Below are positions 5,897 through 12,698 of a stretch of DNA of 12,734 nt, in pieces (the first letter of the stretch is position 1; each line of letters begins with the position of its first letter). Source of the DNA: Dunaliella salina. Lineage: Eukaryota; Chlorophyta; Chlorophyceae; Chlamydomonadales; Dunaliellaceae. Made by a program: the position numbers and the translations under genes. Location: contig MU070375.1 of the NCBI GenBank assembly GCA_002284615.2, positions 9,674 through 22,407 on the forward strand, read 5' to 3'. The notes beneath the pieces are model-generated. The model saw nothing but the letters and a program-made list of their open reading frames with translations, had not been told where the DNA came from and ran no database searches.

Positions 5897-6205
5897 GATG
5901 GTACACATGTACGGTACCTGCTAAATTGTGTTGAGGTCAACCTGGTTTATGTCACATTCACCCTCGTCCCAGAGCCTGGACCTGCGCAAAGTGTGCTCCA
6001 GTAGAGGGTAGAAGAGGAAATTGGTGACAGTGTCCAAGTGGCTCGTCCATGGTCCAGATTTGAATCGGCAAGTCCCACCTATGGAGGCTCCCTCACATCA
6101 CACCCCTCAACACGCCTCAATGTGGACCTCAGTTTGATACTGGCACGCAGCATGTTTGTCTTGCCAGAAGGGGAAACATTTCCTGTACCTCAGGAAGAAG
6201 TTTAA
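5897..6205 (+). CDS. Candidate exon with in-frame TAG
   Basis: A textbook acceptor (ATATTACTTTTGCAG) ends at 5896. The frame that begins GAT runs 102 codons to TAA at 6203-6205 with a single internal TAG at 6002-6004. Before the TAG it reads DGTHVRYLLNCVEVNLVYV and a Pro/Gln-rich turn. After it comes RVEEEIGDSVQVARPWSRF, a Ser/Thr/Pro region, LNVDLSLILARSMFVLPEGE and PVPQEEV. Both halves look like genuine protein. The TAG could end the gene, be a nonsense change or sequencing error in CAG, or be read as an amino acid. No family is recognised. Pyrimidine-rich intron-like DNA follows (6240-6300). Confidence 0.45.
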
Positions 6206-6415
6206 AATGTACCAGTCAATTTTGGTTGCATGCATCCAACTAACCTCTCCCCCATCCCCCTCCTCTCTCTCTCTCCCCTTCCCTCTCTTCCCCCTGGTTT
6301 TATGGAGTACAAGTAAAAGACAGAGGCAAGGGATTTGCTAAGGAACAAGAGGGAGAGGGACTGGGGAAGTGGTGCGAGAGTGGAGATTGCATCTAAGGTC
6401 AGGACCTGTTTATAG

Positions 6416-6529
6416 GTGCCTGTAAGCATCTTCCTACTTCCCCCCAAGCATCCTGGTCAGCTTCATATCCTCAGCATCCTACTCGTCGAGAATACTCTGT
6501 GCGCTAAGGCTATCAAAGGGCTGACCTAA
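6416..6529 (+). CDS. Candidate terminal exon
   Basis: An ACCTGTTTATAG acceptor ends at 6415. The frame then has 37 codons to TAA at 6527-6529, starting VPVSIFLLPPKHPGQLHIL and ending with a Leu/Lys-rich stretch. It could be the last exon of the gene suggested by 5897-6205. The evidence is modest. Confidence 0.27.
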   Translation: MPVSIFLLPPKHPGQLHILSILLVENTLCAKAIKGLT

Positions 6530-6683
6530 AATAGCCCACAATCCGTGACAATGGGTTCGTTGGCGGCCCCCTATCACCGTGCTCGAGCTGGTACACCCAT
6601 GCAGAGGAGACTGCCTCGAAAGAGGAGGGACAGGAAAGGATATGGATGCTACCCTTCCCGTTGCCGAAAGCACATGGTGCTAG

Positions 6684-6784
6684 CTCTTGTGCTTGGCGGC
6701 CTCTTTCCTCCTTCTCTTGAGTTCCCATGCCATTCCAGCATGGATGCTGATGAGAAGGAGGAAAGAGGCCGCCCAGCACAAGGG
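6684..6784. repeat. Inverted repeat, 33-bp strong stem
   Basis: Arms 6684-6716 and 6752-6784 pair with two mismatches (positions sum to 13468). They share GGCGGCCTCTTTCCTCC. Pairing continues weakly into the 35-base centre, which includes a CCATGC match. Similar peptides on the two strands follow from this symmetry. Confidence 0.92.
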
Positions 6785-6830
6785 TCAATACACTCCCTTG
6801 TCGCAGGACAGTGCGCAGAGATCAGGGGGA

Positions 6831-6973
6831 CAATGCCCCTCTGTGTGTAATCATAATTTGGGGTTCAATTCAATGCCCCTCTGTGTGTAATCATAATTTG
6901 GGGTTCAATTCAATGCCCCTCTGTGTGTAATCATAATTTGGGGTTCAATTCAATGCCCCTCTGTGTGTAATCA
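6831..6973. repeat. 40-bp tandem repeat, 3.6 copies
   Basis: The unit beginning CAATGCCCCTCTGTGTGTAA occurs at 6831, 6871 and 6911, then as a 23-base partial copy at 6951. All copies appear identical, indicating very recent expansion or an assembly-collapsed longer array. Confidence 0.98.
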
Positions 6974-7029
6974 CGAAAGGAAAGGGACAGGAGGAGGATG
7001 CCACCCTTTCCATTGCCAAATCACTGGTG

Positions 7030-7553
7030 AAGCATGGAAGCTGAAGAGAAAGAGGCAGCTCTGCAAAAGGTTTAGTATTCTCCCATGTTGGAGGATGGAG
7101 CACTGAGATCAAGGGGCTGTGCATATTCTTGTGTCTAAAACCACAAGGAGGTACCAGCCTGTTGAATGCACACCTGGGATGATCAATGGATGCTGGCATG
7201 CAAGGAATGCTGAGCATTTGTTTCTGGGAAAATGGGTGTTGCTTCTGTTCCATCGATTCCACGAATAAAACAGACACTCACTGACCACCATGCAAAAATG
7301 CAAGCCAAGAGGTTGCAGGCAGGGCTTGCATAAAACTAAAAAATAGTGGAATGGTGCCATATGGTTTCCCCCCTTCCAAAATTTGGTCGGTGTGACAGTT
7401 TGAGCTATGTGAGTTGAGCTTCAAGAAGGGACTCAAACCGCAAATTTTGGAAGGAAGGCCTCTCAAAAGCAAGTGGGGTTTTCTGTCGCTCTAAGAATAA
7501 CTAAGGAAGCAAGTCTAAATCATTTTTTTCCAATCAGTGACTCTTCCCCACCT
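7030..7553. other. No supported gene
   Basis: No frame with convincing splice signals. A GTGAGT donor-like site on the minus strand (about 7280) follows an ATGCAAG segment, but the frames there are weak. This interval is where the reverse-transcriptase part of the retrotransposon would be expected, and I see no RT motif in it. Confidence 0.4.
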
Positions 7554-8110
7554 TTTCAATGCCCGTAGCTGCACATAAATCCTATGGCGACAGACCTAAA
7601 AAACACCAACAGGGCAGAACTTGCAGGCATTCTTGTGGCAATCCAACACATGCACACTTGCGTAGCCTTCAATAGTGCATCCTGCCTCTCCAAGTTTTCT
7701 AAGCTGAGACCCACACATGAGGTTATGCACATAAGGTTATGCACTATCCATCTCAATACAGAGCTCATCCAGGCTGTAGAAACAAGAACACCCCCCCGAA
7801 CCTGTTTATTCCTACAACAAGTCGCAGCCCACTCTGGCGTTTTTCCAACGAGGAGGCTTATGCAAGCCCATGCGCTGCAGGACTGAAACACACCTCAACC
7901 GTTGCACTTTCGTGTGCCAGGAACTCAGTTCAAAATTCTACTTGCTTTCTTTTAAGGGGTTTTCAAAGAAACCCCTTAAAAAAAAAAACTGCTGACCCAC
8001 AGGCTCTCACTGATAACTCACAAAGCTCTCATTCACCACCTCACCAACCCAAACAACAACATTGTAATACACATGCACAAAAAGCACAAGCTTGGCTTTG
8101 CTGAGCGAAG
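7554..8110 (+). pseudogene. Decayed LINE (non-LTR retrotransposon) RNase H domain
   Basis: The frame starting near 7584 contains NTNRAELAGILVAIQH, which matches the E-containing helix of the RNase H domain found in some non-LTR elements. It continues with FNSASCLSKF, where the family has an Asp-Ser (catalytic Asp), then NTELIQAVE and LQQVAAHSGV before the frame breaks. The next motif (asparagine-glutamate of NE-x-AD) appears in the plus-one frame as SNEEAYASPCAAG. Upstream, PVAAHKSYG is in another frame. Thus there are at least two frameshifts, one catalytic Asp is Asn, and the last Asp is Tyr. A near-duplicate of GGTTATGCAC at about 7722-7744 inserts extra residues. The element can make no working enzyme. 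Its RT and 5' parts are absent. Confidence 0.75.
7950..7981. repeat. Hairpin in LINE remnant
   Basis: Thirteen-base perfect arms (TTTTAAGGGGTTT and AAACCCCTTAAAA) with a six-base loop, followed by more As. It resembles a terminator-like stem but lies inside the decayed element. Confidence 0.85.
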
Positions 8111-8465
8111 GGATCAGCAACTACTCTGGATTAGTCTGGAGGTAACACCCCCCCCCCCCAAAAAAAGATGACTGTCATGAAATGTTACATTGTTAATATA
8201 CAAAAACGTGTCATGAGGTTCAGAAAGTCTACCCTGCCCTTGAATGCTTCAGTCTTTCATTAAGAGACCCAAAGAGATCTCCCTAAGTTGCATGGGAGCC
8301 CAATGCCCCTTCTCTGCAGTATGTATTTGAACTTCCATACAACTGTATGTACCTTTCAAGCACCCAAGATGTATCTGGTGCTCTGGCCACGTGCAGCCAG
8401 AAACCTACTACAACCACATCAGCTTTCCCCTTTTCTCCTGTTGTGGGAGAGTCATGGCTTTTTGA
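8111..8465. other. No supported gene; probable 3' end of the LINE
   Basis: A poly-C run followed by AAAAAAA (8150-8166) ends the recognisable retrotransposon remnant. Beyond it, a TTCTCTGCAG acceptor-like site at about 8319 opens two overlapping frames, neither distinctive. Confidence 0.35.
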
Positions 8466-9296
8466 GCCTCTGTGTTTCATCTTTTCCGCGCAGAGGAAAA
8501 AAGGGAAAGTGTGCTGGCTTATCTTTCTTTTAGTGATGCAGCGAGTATGTTCATTGCCTGTGTCGCTGTTCCTTTTCTTTCCTTACATTTCTTGTCGCAT
8601 GCGTTGGCGCCAACAAAGAAATTGTGTGTCTCTCTTGTTTTTGGGCTTGCATCAAAGACCATACACGCCTGCTTTGCTCTTCTTCCCGCAGAGTTCCACA
8701 TGCTGGTGGACTTCATGGCCGACCACCCCTGCCAGCCTCGAGCAGGGGCAGTGCCTTAGCAGGTGCCAGTATGTACTGCTCTCCACCTGAGGAAGGAAAT
8801 GAAGGGATGGGTCCCGTAGCTGTATCTGCCTCGGGGACACTTAGCTGGAGCAGCAATAAGTTGCTTTAATCAGACCATTCTTATCTGTAAAGTAGTACTT
8901 GAAGCTCAGTGCTGGCTTGAGCAGCTTGCCAAGGAGATCAGCGAGTAGCCATCCTCCCCTCAGCAGGGGATGAAATTCAGCTTAGTGCCTCTGTTAAAAG
9001 TGAGGCTTGATACCTACAACTGGTCCGTTGTGGAGACGGATTCTGAGATGCCGAAAGCAGCACACGAGGAGGGTGCTGTAGCCTCCTTTCATCCTCTATC
9101 TGTGGGTTAGAGGATCAGTGTTGGCAGGGAGGCAGTAGAAACAGGAGATAGGCAGCAATGCATATGGAAAAATGGGGGAGTCTCTGTCTATGTAGTTCTC
9201 TTGTCTTTTGTTTTGAAGAAGAGCACGGTGATGTTTGAGGCAGCGCTTGAGGAGGGTAGGGTGAGATAGAGGATCCATGGAAGCTGTAGAAGCAGG
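8466..9296 (+). CDS. 277-codon frame interrupted only by TAG
   Basis: Between TGA at 8463 and TGA at 9297 this frame has no TAA or TGA, but has TAG at 8757, 8817, 8946, 9108 and 9267. The first part (8472-8756) reads FHLFRAEEKRESVLAYLSF, then a hydrophobic stretch and EFHMLVDFMADHPC. Later parts read QVPVCTALHLRKEMKGW, LEAQCWLEQLAKEISE, GMKFSLVPLLKVRLDTYNW and VMFEAALEEGRV. All are plausible protein. An acceptor-like CTTCTTCCCGCAG at 8691 and a CAG|GTGCCA at 8763 could instead make part of it a short exon. Explanations are chance, a gene decayed by CAG-to-TAG change, or TAG read as an amino acid. No family is recognised, so the function is unknown. Confidence 0.3.
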
Positions 9297-9335
9297 TGAA
9301 AGGCAGCAGGACGCGGAGAAAAAGGGGTGAAGCAG
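9100..9335. repeat. Diverged ~160-bp direct repeat
   Basis: The segment near 9101 (GTGGGTTAGAGGATCAGTG, then AGTAGAAACAGGAGATAGGCAGCA) is echoed near 9261 (GTGAGATAGAGGATCCATG, then TGTAGAAGCAGGTGAAAGGCAGCA). The copies are strongly diverged. Confidence 0.5.
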
Positions 9336-9339
9336 AGAC

Positions 9340-9663
9340 GCTGCCAACTCTGTGCCTCTTTCCGCAATTGCCGCTGCAGACAGTAGCGACCCAGGCAGCA
9401 ACCCTGCCCATGCCATCCTCCCCGCAGTCGCCCCTCACATCAGCGGGGTAAAACCGGAGGCGCTGCCAACTCTGTGCCCTTTTCTGCTGTTGCCGCTGCG
9501 GACAATAGCGATCAAGACAGCAACCCTGCCCCTGCCATCCTCCCTGGCCCCTGCCTGGGATGATATGAGAAGTGACTGCAGTGAGGATGGCAGGGGCAGG
9601 GTTGCTGTCAGGGGCGCTGCTGTCTGCAGCAGTAACAGCGGTAGGAGGCAAAAAGTTGGCAGC
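9340..9663. repeat. 122-bp repeat: two direct copies and one inverted
   Basis: Copy A starts GCTGCCAACTCTGTG at 9340 and copy B starts at 9462, a 122-base period. Copy C is inverted and ends at 9663. B and C form an inverted repeat with 80-base arms (9462-9541 with 9584-9663). The innermost 26 bases match perfectly, and I count about 16 mismatches elsewhere. All three copies keep one open frame reading AAN..., then AAD(S/N)S and SNPAxAIL, with many differences at third positions. This suggests an Ala/Ser/Pro-rich coding segment that was later copied and flipped. Confidence 0.85.
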
Positions 9664-9795
9664 GTTTCTGGTTTCCCCCGCTGATGTGAGGGGTGACTGT
9701 GGCAGCAGCCCAATCTGTGCCACCCAACCACCTATGATGCATCCCAGCAGCACCACCACCAGCTGCTTCAGCAGGCGCCCTGCAAATGCCATCAT
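9556..9795 (-). CDS. Possible N-terminus of a membrane protein
   Basis: Two adjacent ATGs at 9790-9795 open a minus-strand frame: MMAFAGRLLKQ, then a hydrophobic span of about 19 residues (LVVVLLGCIIGGWVAQIGLL), then a Pro/Ser/Thr/Ala-rich stem containing TSAGETRNAANF and ADSSAPDSNPAPAIL. A short basic tail, one membrane segment and a low-complexity stem is the layout of a type II (signal-anchor) membrane protein, such as Golgi enzymes have, but no catalytic domain is seen. The frame continues formally to 9115, but from about 9550 it reads the antisense of copies B and A of the 122-bp repeat, so the gene appears cut off by an inverted duplication. No good donor is visible. Confidence 0.4.
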
Positions 9796-9820
9796 CCGCT
9801 CTCCCCTTCACACCCGCACA

Positions 9821-9870
9821 GGCAGTAAGGTCACAAGGTAGCAAGGTCACAAGGTTCTAAGGTAAGGTTA
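9821..9870. repeat. AAGGTCACAAGG short tandem motif
   Basis: GTAAGGTCACAAG and GCAAGGTCACAAG occur back to back, followed by degenerate TAAGGTAAGGTTA. On the minus strand this lies 25-75 bases upstream of the ATG at 9795, that is in the expected leader or promoter of that frame. Confidence 0.85.
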
Positions 9871-10185
9871 CATCGCTATATCCGCCTACGAGGGCAGCTG
9901 AGCGGAAACACAGACCTGAAACTAGATGAGTCTAAAAGAAAGCTTGTACATGGAGGCGTCAACTGATGAGAATCATGCACTCATAGTGTAACATTATGCA
10001 AAGGTTCTCCTAGGAGGCACTGAGAAAAATGGCACAAGAAGTCTCAACCCAAAAGCTCAAATGTTTGACTCGAGACTCCAGATATCCAGACACCAAGTGC
10101 AGGAGAGAAATGGTCAGATGCAGTTCTGCGTGATGCTCGGCACAGATTTCTCGAAAATCCAAAACCCTATTGCAATGCTTCATGA
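9871..10185. other. No supported gene
   Basis: Mixed sequence between two arrays of the same AAGGTCACAA motif. A 179-codon plus frame starting at 10061 crosses it, but depends on the in-frame 30-bp repeat and is not convincing. Confidence 0.4.
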
Positions 10186-10809
10186 GAGGAGGTTAAAAGG
10201 AAAGATTTGCAGGCAGCAAGGTCACAAAGGAACGGTTCGCAGGCAGCAAGGTCACAAAGGAACGGTTTATTTTGCAGGCAGCAAGGTTACAAGGTTACAA
10301 GGAAAAGAAGGCCTACACTGTAGGCTACAGTCAGACCAATTGACTGCTAGCCTGTTCATGCAAAAGAAGGAGCTCATAGAGAAAAGGCATGCACAGGCAA
10401 GCAGCCCCGCCTCTGCCCTCCCTCACACACTCACCCTGCACAGGATCACAGGTAGCGGCCTCAACGGCAGCCCCGGCGGTGTTGCTCCCGCTCCACCACA
10501 TCGGTGTGGATATCTTCAAAGCAGCACCTGCGCTGTCCGCTGTCCCTGCTGCCACATCCTTTGCCCATCCATTGCCTATTGTGTGACTGGCATACTGTGA
10601 GTTAGGATTGTTTGTCTGATGCACAGGCGGTCAATTCTCATCCACGGCATGCCAGGTTGGGGCGGCTGCTCCAAGTGCTGGAGTTTGCACACACGCATGC
10701 AGATGAGGGTCGGCACAGCAGGCCACCTCTTGCACTGCTCAGCTACACTGGCCAGATGTAGCACTGCATGTCAGGTGGGTTTGTGCCTGGGGGTCGCCTC
10801 CACCTCTGC
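10186..10809 (+). CDS. 208-codon frame interrupted only by TAG
   Basis: Between TGA at 10183 and TGA at 10810 this frame contains TAG at 10321, 10348, 10453, 10603 and 10759 and no TAA or TGA. The first part encodes a ten-residue repeat from the 30-bp tandem array. The 5' half is Arg/Pro-rich and not strongly protein-like. The part from 10606 reads DCLSDAQAVNSHPRHARLGR, then LLQVLEFAHTHADEG and PPLALLSYTGQM, which looks like a genuine exon. It has an acceptor TGTCTGATGCACAG ending at 10626 and a donor CAG|GTGGGT at about 10775, so the last TAG would fall inside the exon. Competing minus-strand exons exist (10435-10581, 10743-10899), so the strand is not settled. Confidence 0.25.
10209..10303. 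repeat. 30-bp tandem repeat with AAGGTCACAA motif
   Basis: GCAGGCAGCAAGGTCACAAA starts units at 10209 and 10239. A third, altered copy starts at 10274 after a five-base-longer spacer. The core is the same as in the array at 9821-9870. Confidence 0.93.
10435..10581 (-). CDS. Alternative minus-strand exon
   Basis: A CACACAATAG acceptor and a CAG|GGTGAGTG donor bound a frame reading NGWAKDVAAGTADSAGAALK and an Ala/Thr-rich remainder ending CDPVQ. It overlaps the plus-strand frame at 10186-10809 and only one can be real. The high GC makes open frames common here. Confidence 0.22.
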
Positions 10810-10899
10810 TGAGGTGCTGTGCCAGCCCCTGCAAGATGCACAGCAGCATTGCAGCCCGCGTTTTGGATGAGGCTGAGCAAGATCAGCTGTGTGGCCCCG
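10743..10899 (-). CDS. Alternative minus-strand terminal exon
   Basis: A good acceptor (CTCTTGTCCTCCGCACAG) ends at 10900. The frame after one base reads GATQLILLSLIQNAGCNAAV, continues with an Arg/Pro-rich part and ends at TAG (10743-10745). The peptide is plausible, but GC-rich DNA here leaves several frames open. Confidence 0.24.
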
Positions 10900-11460
10900 C
10901 TGTGCGGAGGACAAGAGAGCTAGGGTTGGAGGTCGTTGTCTACTTTGGCATCACCTTTTAAACCAACATTTTTAAACCTTCTATAACCATCTGTACAATG
11001 TGGCCCCTTGTGGCATCTGTGGTAGCATCTGGTACCTGTACCTACTGTACCACATGGCCCCATGTGGCACCATGCTTAAAACCTGCTGTACCTCCTGTAC
11101 AGGTGTTACAGAATAAGCCATTTATTCAAAGCGCATGACAGCTAGGCTGCGAGTAGATAATAACACTGTAATGTACCAGAAGGGGGCGTCGGCAGGCTGA
11201 AATTGGCTTCCCTACGGCCTCAAGCTTGAAACGTGTTAATTGGGTGTAACATGCCTTATCAGCCGCAGCATAATTTTTTACCAACAAATCTCAATTCCGG
11301 ACCACCTACTGCGCCAAATGGGGTGATTTTTGGTGATTTGGGGTTCTTGTATCAGAAGAATGTCATTGGAAAAAAATTGAGTGTTCACCGGGTGGAGCTG
11401 TGGGCCATTTTAGGGTGATCTGAGGCCAGGAGAGTAATCTGGGGTCAGCCAATTTTCAGC
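10900..11460. other. No supported gene
   Basis: This AT-richer intergenic-type sequence contains a 54-base-period imperfect direct repeat starting CTGTAC at 10991 and 11045. The second copy contains an 18-bp hairpin CCACATGGCCCCATGTGG at 11050-11067. A TGTAA occurs near 11167 and 11246. Confidence 0.45.
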
Positions 11461-11465
11461 CTTTT

Positions 11466-11825
11466 TTGTGGACATGGTTTATTGTTATGAAAATGGTTGG
11501 CATGGTCAGATTTGGAAAATCTCGGCGGGGAAAACATTTTCAGCAATTCGAGCCCGTCGCCCCCTTTGGCAATATACATGTCCAGATTGAAAGCATTTTG
11601 GGTAGCACACTGCATTTGGTGAGTGTCTGTACAGTAATGCAGCCCCAAAAGTGGATTATTGCAAGTTTGGAGCAAGAACCGAGCGCTAGCACCACATGGA
11701 ATACATCCACCAGTTCAAGGAGTAGAGTGCTTTCACAGCATCTCAAGAGCACACAGGATGAACAGACAGGACAGCCAGGAGAAAGCTCAAAGAAAATGTG
11801 TTCAGGACAGAAGACAGGACCATGA
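11466..11825 (+). CDS. Candidate exon, unknown protein
   Basis: An acceptor-like GCCAATTTTCAG ends near 11460. The frame runs about 119 codons to TGA at 11823-11825. It reads VRFGKSRRGKHFQQFEPVAP, then NIHVQIESILGSTLHL, at which point a strong GTGAGT donor (11620) could end an exon. Without splicing it continues as a Ser/Thr/Gln/Lys-rich tail (SSRSRVLSQHLKSTQDEQ). Another frame of the same segment is also open (DLENLGGENIFSNSS), so the frame is uncertain. A further overlapping frame at 11659-11973 is open as well. Confidence 0.27.
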   Translation: MWTWFIVMKMVGMVRFGKSRRGKHFQQFEPVAPFGNIHVQIESILGSTLHLVSVCTVMQPQKWIIASLEQEPSASTTWNTSTSSRSRVLSQHLKSTQDEQTGQPGESSKKMCSGQKTGP

Positions 11826-12041
11826 TGGGATCACACACTGTTGTGAACTTGTCATGATGCCTGCCCACGCACTTGCAAAGACACAACGCAGGTCCGTGGA
11901 GGAAATCAAAGAGTCCTTTGATCATCTCAGATGTCTGCCTGTACACCTGCAAATTCAGATAACACGTCCATGATGAAATCACAATATCGTGGACATCTCA
12001 AGCTGCCTGCCTTCACACTTCGCACTCTTAAAGCACTCCTG
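11820..12041. repeat. 74-bp diverged tandem repeat, three copies
   Basis: Copies start at CCATGATG (11820), CCGTGGAGG (11894) and CCATGATG (11968), an exact 74-base period. Shared parts include AATCACA, TCATGATGCCTGCC / CAGATGTCTGCC / CAAGCTGCCTGCC and CACTTGCAAA-type endings. Copies have diverged considerably. The period equals that of the duplication at 481-628, but the sequences are unrelated. Confidence 0.75.
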
Positions 12042-12089
12042 ACTGTTCGTCTTCTATCACTGGACAGCTCCAGTACATGAGCATGTTTA

Positions 12090-12299
12090 CCCTGCACCTT
12101 CTCTTGCCTTTGGGGGTTGGGCTTCCAGTAGCTTCAAGCATACTTGGGGAGAGCATTGTTCATACATAAGGTCCAGAGCATTCATGACGGTGGCCTTGTT
12201 GTCGTTAGGCCCCTCGCCGTCTTTTGCATGCCTTGGCACTTGTTCTGTTGTCGTCTTGCTCTCTGCTGTTGCCGTGGAGATGGATGAGGTTGAGGCAGG
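12090..12299 (-). CDS. Candidate exon, unknown protein
   Basis: The minus strand has 70 open codons between TGA (12300-12302) and TAA (12087-12089). The peptide has a Ser/Thr-rich start (ASTSSISTATAESKTTTEQ), then HAKDGEGPNDNK, then an amphipathic helix-like stretch (ATVMNALDLMYEQC, CLKLLEAQPPKARE). A pyrimidine-rich tract ending ACAGCAG near 12262 could be its acceptor and GTGCAG near 12097 a weak donor. No family is recognised. A plus-strand frame covers the same interval and is less convincing. Confidence 0.36.
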
Positions 12300-12384
12300 T
12301 CAGGCTACTCGTACAAAATGTAGCTGCGCTGTAGGTGCAAGTACACCAAAAGATTTCTGTCAGCGCTTGAAAGCACGAATGCAA

Positions 12385-12510
12385 TGAATGCAGCAGATGT
12401 AGTCAAGAGCTAAGCATGCCCTCCGGCACTTCAAGGAGATCCTTCCTGGCCCGTCCAAGTCCATGCATGGGCTGCTGAAAGCCCAGTGCTCCTCAACTAT
12501 CTTACAAAAG
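12385..12510 (+). CDS. Candidate coding segment before the last exon
   Basis: This frame reads SRAKHALRHFKEILPGPSKS and then HGLLKAQC, after TGA and TAG upstream and before TGA near 12519. It abuts the exon at 12479-12643 in a different frame. A one-base shift in the A-rich ACAAAAGAAAGG would join them, so an indel or a missed splice is possible. Confidence 0.25.
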
Positions 12511-12641
12511 AAAGGAAGTTGAGGAGTACAGGGCTGCAGGGTTGCACGGGAGAGCGGAGAAAGACCTTTGGGAGTTCTCAGTAAGAACGGGCGCCTCTTC
12601 CAGCTCTGTTCATATCCGCATGGAGGACCTCACGCTGAGGC

Positions 12642-12643
<2 letters not shown>
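12479..12643 (+). CDS. Candidate exon; donor at start of GT repeat
   Basis: Fifty-five open codons after TGA at 12476 lead to CAG at 12641-12643, immediately followed by GTGTGTGT. From about 12506 the peptide is strongly protein-like: KRKEVEEYRAAGLHGRAEKD, LWEFSVRTGASSSSVHIR and MEDLTLRQ. The charged helix, Trp and Ser run are typical of a soluble protein. If CAG|GTGTGT is the donor, the microsatellite forms the 5' end of the intron and the exon ends in phase 0. The acceptor is unclear (an ACAAAAG at about 12508 is possible). An inverted repeat (12481-12534) overlaps its start. No family is recognised. Confidence 0.47.
12481..12534. repeat. Inverted repeat
   Basis: Eighteen-base arms 12481-12498 and 12517-12534 (inner ten bases CTCCTCAACT exact) with two mismatches and an 18-base loop. 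It overlaps candidate coding sequence. Confidence 0.88.
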
Positions 12644-12683
<40 letters not shown>

Positions 12684-12698
12684 AATGTGCATGCGCGC

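Larger units (their letters stand above)
6618..7020. repeat. Diverged direct duplication flanking a minisatellite
   Basis: The segment 6618-6669 (GAAAGAGGAGGGACAGG... to TTGCCGAAA) reappears in diverged form at 6975-7020, and the sequences after each copy also remain similar (CATGGATGCTGATGAG versus CATGGAAGCTGAAGAG). The two copies flank the foldback at 6684-6784 and the 40-bp tandem repeat. Confidence 0.6.

Noticed and set aside
6831..6973. CRISPR array
   Set aside because: Units are contiguous and identical with no variable spacers, so it is a minisatellite in eukaryotic DNA.
9821..10303. Nuclear-receptor half-sites (AAGGTCA)
   Set aside because: The resemblance is formal. The organism appears algal, where such receptors are not known, and the motif is part of a longer repeat.
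10061..10600. 179-codon plus frame
   Set aside because: It includes the 30-bp in-frame repeat and a Cys/Pro-rich GC-driven tail, and overlaps better bounded exon candidates.
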